NCBI RefSeq assembly: GCF_036785885.1
Contig: NC_092323.1
Span: forward strand, 14,578,501 to 14,642,500
DNA: 64,000 nucleotides
DNA from: Coffea arabica
Taxonomy: Eukaryota > Streptophyta > Magnoliopsida > Gentianales > Rubiaceae
Reading direction: 5' to 3'
Under the pieces are notes generated by a model. It did no database searches. It worked only from the letters and a program-made list of their open reading frames with translations, and was not told where the DNA came from. Numbering within the stretch: position 1 is the stretch's first letter; the number at the start of each line of letters is the position of its first letter. Positions 11,267 through 23,500 of this stretch are shown piece after piece. The translations under genes were made by a program, and so were the position numbers.

Positions 11267-14200
11267 CTACTCAAATTTCTTGACCAGAGATAAGTCATTC
11301 AGCATCTTCTCAATAGCATCGTCATCAAGGGCACGGCCTCTATTCTGTAAGAAGAAACATGAAACATTCATTATCAAGATGAAGATTAAAGACGCTAGCA
11401 GCAAACTCCAAAGTATTACAGACTGAAAGAGGCAACAGCTAGATGGCTAAAGAACAAACATCTGCAACAGTAACATCCCTTTTGTGGCATAGTTAATGTC
11501 GGGGATATAACAAAGTTCCATTGGTGGCTTATCCGCTATGAGACAGTTCAAGAAAAACTTAGGAATGTCGAATATTAGCATGACCATCCACTTTTACCAA
11601 ACTAGCAATACCATCAAACAAATGCTGGAGCATTGAAAGCATAAAACATTCTTTTATCAAAGCCTTTGACCACAAGAATCAAACTGATGAAAGTGTTGAG
11701 TTGTTATTGGCTTCTCCAACTTATTTATACACACTTGTTGGTTGTATTTTCCATAAAAATAAAACTACACTTGACACGGTTAGTGAACCACACTGGTACC
11801 TTGATTGATGGGACCATAGCAATAGCTTCCTCAACAGTCTCTGGGCAAAGATTACCAAGTACACAAAGCTGCAGAAGACAAGGAATTAATGGCACTTTTA
11901 AGGTTCCTTTCAACAAATGAAGAGAGACATGTTGCATTTGTTGGATACTTACCTCAAATTCAGCAAGCTGGTATCTGCTAAGAATCCTGATATTTGACTA
12001 AGGAAGATGACAATCAAAAAGGCTTTTTTTTTTGTTTTTGTTGTTTTTTTTGGGGGGGGGGGGGGGGGGGGGGGGGTTTCCAAGTTCAAATAACAAATTT
12101 TACCAAGTCCTATTGAAAATATAGCTAGTTGTCTCCTATTAGACCAATAAGGAGGAGGCATGATCCTATTTCTTTTACAGTGGCTAAAACTAGCAAAGGA
12201 CATGGAAAAAGATGTGATAAGCACAATCCAGATAAACCATTGACATGAAATCAGAAGAGAAGTCATCAGTTGTTCTATTTAATGGAAATATCTGAAAAGC
12301 CACAGCAACTACAAAGATCATATATTGGTTACTAACAAATAATAAGAACAATAGTTGAGTGACAACCCACAAGGCTTTATGCCGAGCACTGACTCAATGA
12401 AGAGGAAAATCACATTGTCAATGTAAGAGTAAACTATTGCTAATTCCACACTAACATAACAAATTCTGCAACAAACATGATGATGTGAAAGATTATCTAT
12501 GAGCCTATACTTAAATCTAGACGTTTATAAAACTGTCAACATGCTTATTCATTTTGTTGAAGCAATGAAGCACCAATTTATGTCGGTTAAGTTTATAAAG
12601 GAAGATGTGAACAATTATCAAGGCTAGGAACCACATACTAGATATTGCCAGGCATCTCTTCTTAAGCTTAGTAATTCAAGCTTTTCTTTCTTTGTTTATT
12701 ATTGACTATCACAAAATGACTCATCCGAACTCCTACTGATAGAAATCAGGATTTAATCATTATACCACACTACATGTCCTCATTATCTGTCCAACTAATC
12801 ACAAGATATATAACTTTATATGCATGAAATACGGAGTCCAGGAAACAAAAGAAAGAGCTTTGTTGTCTAAGGATACTCTCGGACTTGTCTGACAGAATCA
12901 GGATTCTTGTAGCGGCTGAAACGCTTCACATACTGCAGAGACTTCTCAAATACTCTGAAACAAGTAAAAACCATAGTACATTAAGACATTTTTCTTTAAA
13001 AAGTTACAAGTTGAAATGCAAGATGCACTCAATCTCATGTTCATCAAAAGACATGACAGAGAGATGATTTTACCCGCCTACAGGTAAAATTAGTATAAAC
13101 TACATGCGGAGGTCTGCATCTTAAACTACAGAAAATTTTCCTTGATATCTTTTTAAAGACATTGATCGAATAATCGCAAAAGGCGATTCAAATTATAAGA
13201 GAAAACAATCTAAGTTGTTCATAGAGAAAAATATCAACTTTTATCTCCCATCCATATCCAGAAGTTGGATAAAAAGAAGTAGACAGCCAGATGAAATACT
13301 TACTGAGACATTTGATTCATTGGATCCTCCGACATCTGCTGAAGCTGCTCATACTTATGTTCAAGAATTAAGGAAACTTCACAATTCATCAAACACTTGG
13401 CCTTCAAAAATTCTGCAAAACCAGCAAGGAAGAAGAATCATTTAGTAAATGAATGCTTTTGTATACCAAGAAATATGAAATGAAAACATTTGATCAGAGG
13501 ATTAATAGAATTAATTTTTTTAAGCTGTATGAACAAACAAAGTAAACACCTAGCTCATCTTGAAAACTATGATGAACAAGATAATCCAAAATAATTAATT
13601 TGCCCATTTGGGGAGTCTGCAACAGTTTACTAAATCAATAAAATGTGCAGTAGAATGAAATTAAACAGTCTTGTGTTACAGCGAGAAGTGTTAGCCTTTT
13701 AGTTATCCCTCCGAAAGCAGATAATGCATAAAATCCAGTTACTGCTTTTGTTTTTAATGAGAAGGCGATAATGGTCATGCATTCAGTAACTAACTTAGGT
13801 AGAAGCTTGAGCATTACAACCTGCAGACATATTCTGGTGTGGCGAACAGATGCACCAAAGTATTACAGCAGTCATTCAAAACCAAAATCACAATTTAAAA
13901 GTTCAACCATGAAAACTCATAATTTCAAAAATCACCAGTATCATAGCAATTTGCTTTGACGCTCAGCGTATTATGCAGGAAAGCACCAAGCGAAGTGCCA
14001 AACGCTGTGTCCTTCCTGACGACATTGAAACTTCCATTAAAGCAACAGTGTTTCGCTTTTCCTAAAGTTTTTGCATACAACATCTTAAAGGCTTCTGAGA
14101 CTACCAACACATCATTTTCTTGAGAAACTGAAACTCAAATCTCTATATCAAGACAAAAAAGGATCAGAAAATAGTTTCTCAAAAAATGTCAGCCCAAAAC

Positions 14201-15339
14201 TTTGCAACTCCAGAGACGTGCACTGCTTAAGGCCATCTTTCTGAAAGTCCACCAAAAGTCAGATAAAAAAAACCTCATATCATCAAACATCAAGATCGGG
14301 TTTTTGACATTTCACTACGTCTTGATGAATTTGAAATATGAAAAGCTCCATCCTCTTTGGAAACTTAATACTTATAATGGCACCCCACATAATGAACTAT
14401 TTGATGTATCCTTCCCTGTCCAGTATCAGCAGATTAAAACAGCCGAAGAGACCCGCATGTAGTTCATTTTACTCCTATTCAAAACACCGTTAACATTAAA
14501 TAAGAATTATCACAAGCATCACCCTCTTTTAAAACTTCAATTGGCACACTGCCACAAGGGGAAACAAGCATGAAGAACTTCTGTCATTCAAGCACTCCAA
14601 ATACCATTGTGCAACCTAATTTCCTTCCATAGCCTCTCTTCTGAAAACTTTGGAATTGTCAGTAAACTACAAAAAACAGTGGCAAAAAGTTCAGGATCTC
14701 CCTTTTGCTCCAGCGTTTCAATATCGCTGGTCTCCCGTAAGTTACTCTACTAAGTCAAATCTATTACAGCTTCTCTACATGCAACCAAATCTTCTCTCTA
14801 CCTCATTAAGTATACTTGTTTATTAAACTCCTGACATCAAAGGTTTCTCAAGCATCTTATAAACAATTCTATGTATTATGTGCATCTCACTAGCTCTGAC
14901 CAACATGTCCTCTTACATTTGCTAACTCTATTATTGACTCACTTATATAAAAGCTGGTGATTCTTGAAGCAACAACATCAGTCGTGCAAAATAACACAAA
15001 CAGCATAAATAAAACATTCCAATGCAGCTGAAAGAATGACTGACCACATCAGGTTCAATTCAGAAGAAAATGATGCAAGTCAAACTCGATAAAAGATCAA
15101 CCACCCTATTTTGTCATTCGAACAATTTGAACGGCTTATCCCCTGATATAAAGGAACCATAATTTGTGCAAGGAAATTTCTTCTTAAAACTTCGATAAAT
15201 TCATAACACCAATAGCTAAGCAAGATATCATCTTTTACACATTAGAACAACAACAACAAATCATAAAATCGTATTAGGAAGTGTGATTACCATCACCAAT
15301 CTTGAGCTCAGCGGCGTTCTCTTCCTCTTCTCCCGACAT
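11267..15339 (-). CDS. NRPB4: DNA-directed RNA polymerase II subunit RPB4 (NRPB4), 138 residues
   Basis: Small Pol II subunit that pairs with RPB7 to form the stalk next to the RNA exit channel. Six exons on the - strand: 15291-15339, 13304-13412, 12877-12954, 11953-11986, 11800-11868 and 11267-11344. They total 417 nt and are all bounded by GT-AG sites. The protein starts MSGEEEENAAELKIGDEF and contains LKAKCLMNCEVSLILEHKYE, KSLQYVKRFSRYKNP and LCVLGNLCPETVEEAIAMVP. It ends LSLVKKFE. The length equals that remembered for Arabidopsis NRPB4 (138). The 1.9-kb first intron and the intron at 11987-12876 make up most of the gene; the latter holds a run of 25 G on the + strand. The small first exon and the 34-nt fourth exon would be easy for gene finders to miss. 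Confidence 0.95.
12052..12076. repeat. G25 homopolymer in an NRPB4 intron
   Basis: Twenty-five consecutive G on the + strand directly follow T-rich sequence. In the NRPB4 transcript this is a C25 run inside the intron at 11987-12876. Runs this long are hard to sequence, so the exact length is uncertain. Confidence 0.9.
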
Positions 15340-15800
15340 ATTTAGCCCAAGTTAAACTAACCTATATCAAAACAAAACTTCACCGTTAGCTAAAAATATC
15401 TCTAAAAATTGCAAGAAAGTAATAAACAACAGTTCATTAGTATTTGCAGATAAAAAAAAATCGAAAACCTGAGCAAAAAAAAGATTCTTTAATACATATA
15501 TATATCGACAAGAACTAATGGACACACATAAAATCCATTATCATTGTACTGAAACTACAAATTTAGCACTAATATCTGACTAGATGAAAAGGGTTTTGAG
15601 GGAAACGAAAAGGGGTGATTCTGGGACAGTTTCTTGGAGCTGCCGTGACCTTAATTTGTCGGGTATTGTGGGAGAGGGAACCTTGGAGTAAAGGGTTTTG
15701 ATGCAGAACTTTGATGGGGAGAATCAGCTCGTCTTGGAGAAGAAGGGGAATAAAGGGTGGGTGTAATTCGGTGATTTAGCCAACTTCCGTTGGCCCATAA
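15340..15800 (-). promoter_or_regulatory. NRPB4 upstream region with a site II box
   Basis: On the - strand a TGGGCC box (plus coordinates 15792-15797) lies about 455 bases above the NRPB4 start, followed by a pyrimidine-rich leader-like region (about 15650-15770). An acceptor-like ATATAG about 20 bases above the ATG suggests a 5' UTR intron. The site II element is typical of plant housekeeping genes. Transcription start and splicing are inferred. Confidence 0.35.
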
Positions 15801-17250
15801 ATTTAAAAATATTCTAAACTTAGCCTCAGGATTCATAAGATTGTCCCAGACCACCCCTTCAATTTTTTTTTGATAGTTAACCCTTCAAAAAAAAAAAATT
15901 CATAAAAAATGAACCAATTTAAGAGCTTGATGGACAAATAGGCCAAATCAATACATTCGGTATAGCTATTACGATTCGAGTAAATCTTATATACGCTTTC
16001 AGTGCATATATTATTATATACTGTTACCGTTAGATTCACGATGCATGTATAGAAGTTGGATTTCAAATTCAAATTTTATATTTTGCATAATTATTATTCG
16101 TCCAAAATTAATATTGTGTACACTATCAATATATCCGTAAGGTTTAATATATTAACTAAACAATTAAATTGATTATCTTCTTAGGTCAAGTTTATCATGT
16201 GCAAGAAAATAGACATTCAATTCAAAACCAATTAACAACTAATAATGAATAAAAAATATTCAAAATTTTTATTAACTTGTTAAGAAGGCCATTTGAAACT
16301 GATATAGACTTTTTGTCATTCAAAAGGAATAATAACACAACATTCTTTGTTAAATACATGTAACGAAAACAACCCATCTTCTGGCGTACCTTAATTCCGA
16401 CTTGGGCTTTTAATGGGTTTCAGTCAACCCGAGTTCACCCCAATCGTGTTGAAACAAATTGGGCTGAATCTTGTAATTATTGGGTTGGGTTGTGTTTGAA
16501 CTCAAAATAAAGCCCAATTAAATTATGGGTCGAGTTTGGATTTAATAGACTTAACTCAGCCTAACCGATTAAGTAGATAAGTACACATTTTTATTGACAA
16601 TAATTTTTTTGGATTTTTTTTTTCGAAAAGGGGAAAGGATATTAGAATTCAGAATTGAAAGTTTTGAATTCTCAACCTTAGTCAGTAAAACTAGAGCCTC
16701 AATTGATGTATATTATTTAATAATTATATGTACTGTAACATACATAATTTATAATTTATCTATAATGATAAAATAAAATAAATATTATATGCATATTATG
16801 GATTAATTATGAGTTTGAACCAAATCTAAATTAGACCTAAAGTTCTAATATGTTTATGAGTCAGAGTTTGGACTTCTCAATGCCTTGCTCACAAGATTCC
16901 ATTGACACCACTAATTGCTGCTTTGGTAGATTATAAATTTATAACAAAGCAACATACTCTTCTTATATATGTACAACGATGTAGGAGGGAATGCTACCTT
17001 AACTAGGTGAGGCAAGGCAGAAAGCAAAACCAAGAGAAAGAAATTCACGATCATCTCTCTTAGCAAGTTTCAGAGAAATCTTACAGAACATATTTAAGGA
17101 AAGAAGACAACTAAAAATCCTAAAACTAACAATTAAGTTTCGCTCAAATATGGCTCCGTTCCTTTCTTTTTTACTTTCCTTCAATCAAAGTATGCTTAAA
17201 GTACCAAAAAAGTGAGATAAAAGAAAGTGAGACCAACCACTGCCCCTGTG
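15801..17250. other. Intergenic AT-rich DNA with degraded repeats
   Basis: No credible gene. About 16390-16570 is rich in GGGTT and CCCAA words (for example ATTGGGTTGGGTTG), in the style of degraded hAT-type elements, but I could not define its ends. The rest is low-complexity AT-rich sequence with short chance open frames. Confidence 0.4.
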
Positions 17251-17660
17251 ACTGCAACGGATCTTATGTCTCACTTCCTATACCACTCTCTGTCCCATTT
17301 TTTTTTATTATATTACTATTTCTCCTTCACAAACATCATGTTTTATTTCTTTTTTATTTTCTTAAAATCTAATAACTATTAACTGAGCAATACACAAAAT
17401 TTAGCAAACTCAAAAAATCAAAATGCATAAAAAATGAGTTTTCTAATGAATTTTTGACTGTATTTTTTAATTTTTTTATTATACATTGCTTTTTTAAGGT
17501 TGTTTTATTTATTTATTTTTACTCAGTTAATAGTTATTGGATCCTAAGGTAACAAAAAAAAAACTAAAATATGATATTTATGAAGGAGAGATAGTAATCT
17601 AATAAAAAGTGTGACAGAAATTGATACAGGAAGTGGGACAGAAGATCCGTTGTACCCTGT
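17250..17660. mobile_element. Foldback MITE, copy A
   Basis: The two halves are inverted repeats of more than 100 bases. CAACGGATCTTATGTC at 17255 pairs with GAAGATCCGTTG ending at 17652, and the pairing continues through the CTTCCTAT and TATTACTATTTCTCCTTCA segments. The centre is T-rich. It carries no coding capacity. A diverged copy lies at about 17930-18330. Exact ends and target duplication were not resolved. Confidence 0.65.
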
Positions 17661-17929
17661 GCAAGTTTTGTTGACGATAAGAAATCTGGGAGAAAGTGGG
17701 AAGTTAGTGATGCACGTTAAGTTGTACGTATAAATCATCGAAACATGATCCCATTTTTAGTTAAACTGATCTAGATTTCATGTAGAGCAAGTCTAAGAGA
17801 TTCACTCAAACTGAGCTGTGTGTCCGACCTCTAATGATGATCCATACAAATATTACAAAATCTTTGTAAACACATCCCATCTTTAGTACCTCTGACCTCA
17901 TTCACATAAATAGACATGTGAACAAAATG

Positions 17930-18330
17930 GCAACAGATTCTCAGTTTCACTTCTTCTACCATTTTCTATTCCAATATCTATTAGATCGTTATATATTCTT
18001 CATGAACATCCTATTTTAATTCTTTTTCTTGTCTCTTTAACTTCTAAAGCTACTAACACAATAAAAGATCATAGACTAAAAAACAAAATTCAACTAAAAA
18101 AATGTGTTTTTAATGAATATTCTTTTTTTTGTTGTACATTATTATCAAGTCTATTTTTTCTTTTGTATTCTACCCTATAAGTAATAGTTGAAACTTAAAG
18201 GGATAAGAAAAAGAATTAAAATGAGACGTTCATGAAAAATATATGGCAATTTGATTAAATAGATGTTGGAATAGGAAATAGTATAGGAAGCAGGATAGAA
18301 GATTCTCTACAAAATAGAACGTTGTGCCAA
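17930..18330. mobile_element. Foldback MITE, copy B (same family as 17250-17660)
   Basis: The left arm (from about 17935) and the right arm (to about 18318) are complementary over more than 100 bases. Examples are CTATTCCAATATCTATTAGA against its complement near 18260, and ATTTTAATTCTTTTTCTT against its complement near 18210. It shares the layout, arm motifs and T-rich centre of copy A but has diverged. It is probably an older or separate insertion. Confidence 0.6.
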
Positions 18331-19245
18331 ATAAAATACTATCAAAATTTAATAAAAGAAGGCAAACAAACCTATATAAGGTTTTAATAAAAGCGGGGCA
18401 AAAAGGGTATGTCACACTATGCTCTTTGGTAGCATCACACTCTTAGTTTGCCCTTGAAGGGTTCGTGGTTTTTTTCTTAATCACTAGCTTCATGTAAGGT
18501 AAAAATGCAGCTTAAATCAGATATGTTGTTATTTTTTGATATCCTTCTTCCCTCATCCATCATCTTCTTCTTACACTCATCAGTTGGCTGTACCCTTCTC
18601 TCACTTTTATTCTGATTTTCCGACATCCTCTTATTCCTGCTTTTCTTCTCTTAGCGGATCCTAGTTTATGTAAATAAATTTCATGAATCAAATGATGATA
18701 GAAAATGGTTAATTTTGTCAAAGCACTTAGGATTAAACTGGAAATAGTCTGCCATTGACCAATTAATGGCAAAGAAAAAACAACGCTTATAGTTTCATGT
18801 ATCCAAAATGACTTGAGTTTATTCAATATTTATTAGGTCAATGTCAGCCATATCAACCTCAAGAACAGGCTATGTCGTAGGTAGGGGTGAAAAATGATTG
18901 CAGAAGAATGTCCCATGGGGGTGCTAGGGAGAGGGGGTGGTGGTATCAGGTACGAGGAAGGGAATCAAGAAGGACGATGGTAGTTAAGGATGTTCTGCAG
19001 TTCTTCAATAATCTCATCATTTAGTTCCCTTATGTAAGAGCACAGCATACTCAAGTTACAAGAACTGAAAACATATGACCTAAATATGTTTCTGACTCTA
19101 CTTGATAAGTAGTTATCAGAAAAACGATTGGACATTCACATAATTGTCATTTTATCTTTTTACACACACACACACACACGCGTACATAAGTTAAAAAAAA
19201 ATTTGGCAAAGAAAGGTCATGATTATGCAATAAACGACAATAAAA
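18331..19245. other. Intergenic spacer
   Basis: No gene seen. A short (CA)n microsatellite lies at about 19163-19179. The stretch at 18890-19010 is richer in G and could be a repeat fragment, but nothing is identifiable. Confidence 0.4.
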
Positions 19246-19259
19246 GAGAAAAAAGGGAT

Positions 19260-19428
19260 TAGCCCCTCGGGGTCAGCTCAGCCGGTGGGGTATTTCTCGT
19301 GGGGCACGGTTCGAGTCTGGCTTCACATATCGCCTGGGTGCTCTTGGAGGGCGAAGTACTCCAGGTTCAGGAAGATTAGTCTGACAAAACTGAGATACTT
19401 CCTGGATTGATAAAAAAAAAAAAAAAAA
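19260..19428 (+). mobile_element. tRNA-derived SINE with target-site duplication
   Basis: An A-box-like CAGCTCAGCCGGTGGG (19274-19289) and a B-box GGTTCGAGTCT (19308-19318) have the internal Pol III promoter spacing. The tail is a run of A (19412-19428). The element is flanked by a perfect 14-bp direct repeat GAGAAAAAAGGGAT at 19246-19259 and 19429-19442. These are the full hallmarks of a LINE-mobilised SINE. The intact duplication suggests a fairly recent insertion. Confidence 0.88.
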
Positions 19429-19442
19429 GAGAAAAAAGGGAT

Positions 19443-20089
19443 CAAGTGGTCAGGTATTGTAAATTAAATTTGAGCTTTTGTATCTTATTTATAGCTACAA
19501 TCAAATGAATTAATAACCTTTTTAGTTTTCCACAGTAGTAATTTTTATTTTTACCAATACCTTAGATTGATGGGATCCTCAGCCATCCTTTTGACGTGAC
19601 ATGTTCTCAAATCTCAAAACCTGCCATGTGATGGGCTATTATATCTGTGGCTCCATACTACACGCGTGTGTTGGGTTGGAGACAGGGACGGTTATTAGAT
19701 AAATCGTCCTGAACAGTATAATATTTATTAAATATTTTATAATTTTAGATTAATTATTTGTATATTTTTATGATAGAAGCGTGATATTTTATTATTGTTT
19801 ATATGAATTATATATATAATAATTATATTTTTATTGTGAAATTTTACAAGTGATTCGAATTATATTCTAATCAAATTAAAAAATTATTACATCATTCAGT
19901 GCGGTTGTTGTCCTCCGTGCTCCTGATCCCAGGGGACCATGCCAGCAAACTCCCAGCTCAGACTCGTTCAAACGGCAGATTCCGATGAGAAAGAGACAAA
20001 TTATTGCAATTACTGCACATTACCGATCAATTCCAGAGCTGGTCTTTTCCAGCACAAGTTTAATGCGATCAAGTGATCTTGGCCCAAGA
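19443..20089. other. Intergenic spacer
   Basis: AT-rich DNA with no gene. The segment at about 19905-20080 has a more balanced composition and a short chance reading frame (19985-20182) that runs into the poly-A insertion described next. I recognise no product in it. Confidence 0.4.
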
Positions 20090-20118
20090 AAATTACCGTT
20101 TCCAAAAAAAAAAAAAAA
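20090..20118 (+). mobile_element. Minimal retroposed insertion (14 bp plus A15) with 15-bp target duplication
   Basis: The 15-mer GATCTTGGCCCAAGA occurs at 20075-20089 and again at 20119-20133. Between the copies lie only AAATTACCGTTTCC and 15 A. The arrangement matches target-primed reverse transcription of an extremely 5'-truncated SINE or LINE. The source element cannot be identified from 14 bases. Confidence 0.75.
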
Positions 20119-22810
20119 GATCTTGGCCCAAGATGTTCATGCTTTTAATCTGACTTGCCCTTATCTAACACACTATTTGTAGCTTTTTCCAAATCAATAA
20201 GGGTCATAAAAAAGCCAATAAATGGAAAAAATCTAAAACTAAAGAGAGATTTTAATTGGAATAAGGGAAAAACAATGGTTTTTATTCGAACAAACAGAAG
20301 AAGGCTTTTGTAGTTAAGCTTTTGTGGTAGATATAGAATATTTATTACCTTATTCATAAAGAACAAGGAAATAGGAGCTGAGTTTATGGCTTTTCATGCT
20401 CGAAGATGAATCAACAATTTTAGAGATTATTTTCAAGTGTCCTCAACAAACAGTCTATTACTCATCCATCCACATTGATGGATGCAATTTTTTTTTTTGA
20501 GGAAGATCAATTTAGTTGATTTTAGAAATTCAGTTACAATTCCAAAATTTTTTAATTAATAGTTTAAGGGTCTGTCTAACGTGTACCAATTGGGCACTTT
20601 TTAAGATGTAACTCAGGTGTTAATTTTTTTGAACAGTAAACTTAATTAAGAAAAGTGTATAAATATAAGGACAGATAATAATTGTTACTTTGTTAGTGTG
20701 TGTATTCACATAGTAGATAGGTATGCTTAAAGTGTATTAACGAGTGTTTATTGGACGCCGTTAAAAAAATTCTTAGTTTAATTTTGGTTGGCTCACCAAA
20801 TGTCCAAGAGTCGGTAATGGAACTAGGCACATAATGAAAGTCGAAGCTAATCCATGTTGGCCCAATGATCTTTATGGTGTTGAATGTGTTGATTATGAAT
20901 GTTCATCATTATGTTGCCAAATTAGGATTGCATTTGAAATTGTGGGGCAATATTTGTTCTCTTTCAAAGTAGTATTTATTGGAGTTTGTTCTTACTTCTT
21001 AATCAAGAGGATGAATAAGTCAATCTATTAATTAGATAAGCTTCCATTTGGAATTAAATATTCCAAAAATTGCTTTTAGAAATTTGTCAAACATGTCCAT
21101 TTTGTACTACATTTTTGTATTATATATAGTCACATCCAAAAAAAAAAAAAAAGTTACAATGATATCTTTCTCAATATTCATCAGCAAAAGTCTATTAGAT
21201 AATTGACTCTTATTAGGGTACTCCATGTCTCCCTAGATAGTAACTAATGTACCTATGTATATATTGGGTGGTGATTATTATATCTTTTCACCTTCAAAAC
21301 TATTTAACCCTAAAAGAGAAAAATTCCAATATCCAATGGTAGGGGGAGGCAGCAATCTTCATTTTTTTTAAGTGTTTTTAACTTTGTAACCTGAGAAATT
21401 CTCCACTTTACGGGCAAGATAAAGACCAAAGTGAATTATTAAAAAAAAAAGAAATTGTATGCCAAATGTTGTTTTAGATAATTATTAAAAAAAAAAAAAA
21501 TTCTATGCTAGTTTTGTTTTATGTCTGGCTCCAATGTTGTTATAGAGGAAGGACCATCTATTCTTCACAAGGTAAATATAAGTTGAAATGTTGGAACAGG
21601 TTCAAATTATCAATTAATTTGAGTTCCATTAAAAATTTTATTTCTTCTTTCAGAGGTGATTTAGCTCCAAACCTCCCCCAACAGAAAATTCTAACAGCAA
21701 ACTTTAATGAAGCTACACATCTAAATTAAAAAAATAAAGTTCTGTTAGTGGATAAAGCAGAAGGCAGGAACAATTTTTAGTGAGAAAAAATCCCATATTT
21801 AGTAGCCATGATTTGACCAGCAACACAAAAAATTTTTAAAGCGAATTTCAAATTGCGATACATAATTTTAACACAACTAACACGTACAAATCTTTGTCGA
21901 AAGCACCTAATTATCACATTTTTGTTAGTGCAAAAATGTACATGTAAACCCCTTTAAAAAAAATAAAAAAAAAATTTACATGTAGCTGGTGATTCCAATC
22001 CATTGAAAAACTTTGTACACCTCCCATGGAAAACTAGCTAGCCCAAGCATGAGACTATGCAGGCTTCTTGCCCTATCGACTCAGTCGAGGAGACAAGACT
22101 TTTAAATGTGTTATGAGTTGTATGTATCAAACAGAAAATTAAACCTCCTAAAAGGAGAAAACTTTAAATATCTTCCTACTGACCAACAATTTTGGATAAA
22201 CAAAATTAAAGATAGCCCGTGGGAGGACTTGATTAAAGTGGTCCACAACAATAAAAAAGTTATTGAACATTATTCCATCATTAATCCATCTAATTTGCAA
22301 GTCTCGTCCCTTCAAAAATTTGTACCAATAAAGGATATAAACTATTTTGCAATGTTCCCATCATAAAAGATGTTGAAACGTACCATTATTGATGAAGGAT
22401 CCCTAATTGAAAACTTAAACACTCGTTGAAGGATCCCTAATTGAAAGTAAAAGTAAGTATTAGATACACATTATAAGTAAATACGTATTGATTATGAGTT
22501 AGGACCGAACCCCCATTACACTTGAAACCCTAATATTTTTTATGAGCCAAATTAAATATGCGCTTTACGTTATAAAATGCAAAGCCCAAAATCCAAAGGC
22601 TCAACGGATGAGTTTCAGATTCATGAATCGGTTCAATTCTGATTCAATGACTTAAAATTATTTTAATATTAATTTACTTGGATAAAATTAATATGTGAAA
22701 AAATAAAAGAAATATTTAGTCAAAAACCAGTTTAAAGGTCGATTTTGACTGATTATTGATCGTATTTAATTGATTCTTGATTGAATTTGATCTATTCATA
22801 TAATTTTCTA

Positions 22811-22920
22811 AGTTAAATACAGAATCGGATAACGCTGATCTGCAGCTCAACGTCCAATCAAGTTAAATATAGAATCCAACCGAAACGATAACACTGATCC
22901 GCAGTTCAACGTCCAATCCA
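22811..22920. repeat. Degenerate tandem duplication, about 50-60 bp unit
   Basis: AGTTAAATAYAGAATC starts both units (22811 and 22861), and both run through ATAACRCTGAT to GCAGYTCAACGTCCAATC. The second unit carries about 10 extra bases. It has no coding content and is a simple local duplication. Confidence 0.8.
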
Positions 22921-23249
22921 GTTTTCCAAATACACTATTCAGAACAGGGCAAGAGCATGCATCAACAAACACATTGACACACTCATATGAGCAATAAAAA
23001 TCAGTGGTCCTTTCAGGCTATAAATGTGGTAGAGTTCTGTGGAGAGATTATCTCAAGTCTCTCAACTCTCAACTCTCAACGACCCACACTCTACTGCAAA
23101 TTTCAACAAACTTAACTGCCAATTATGGAGAACCTTAAATGTGGAGTGGCCACCAAATGAAAGTAACAGTGTCTTATTGCAATGTGGTATGCTCCACTGT
23201 AACAGCTTGTCACCCATGTTCTATCCAAAAAAAAAAAAATTAATTAGCT

Positions 23250-23500
23250 ATTTTTTGGGGTGTTTTTGAAAAATTTTGCTGTAGTAGAGTTTTTAAATTA
23301 TATTTTGAGATATTTTCAGAAAATATTTTGGGATATTTAAGAGTAGAAGAGTTTCTAGAATATATTTTGAGATATTTTTTAAAATTTTAAAAAAATTTAA
23401 ACTAATTTTTAGATTACCTTTTAGAGTACTTTTTAAAAATTTTTATTGTATTTGAAAAACTAGTTTTTGAAAAATACTCCCATCCAAACAGACGTCTCTT
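23250..23500. mobile_element. AT-rich MITE-like segment
   Basis: GTGTTTTTGAAAAATTTT near the left end is imperfectly complementary to AAAATACTCCCATCCAAAC near the right end. The interior repeats TATTTTGAGATATTTT. Ends of the type GTTTGG/CCAAAC also occur in the MITE at 10028-10205. No target duplication was resolved. Confidence 0.35.

Noticed and set aside
13925-14110. 61-codon - strand frame in the first intron of NRPB4
   Set aside because: The composition is a little richer in GC than its surroundings, but there is no family resemblance and NRPB4 exons 1 and 2 join exactly without it.
22106-22366. 86-codon open frame on the + strand
   Set aside because: Amino-acid use looks ordinary, but a stop lies directly before the start, nothing continues it and I recognise no family.
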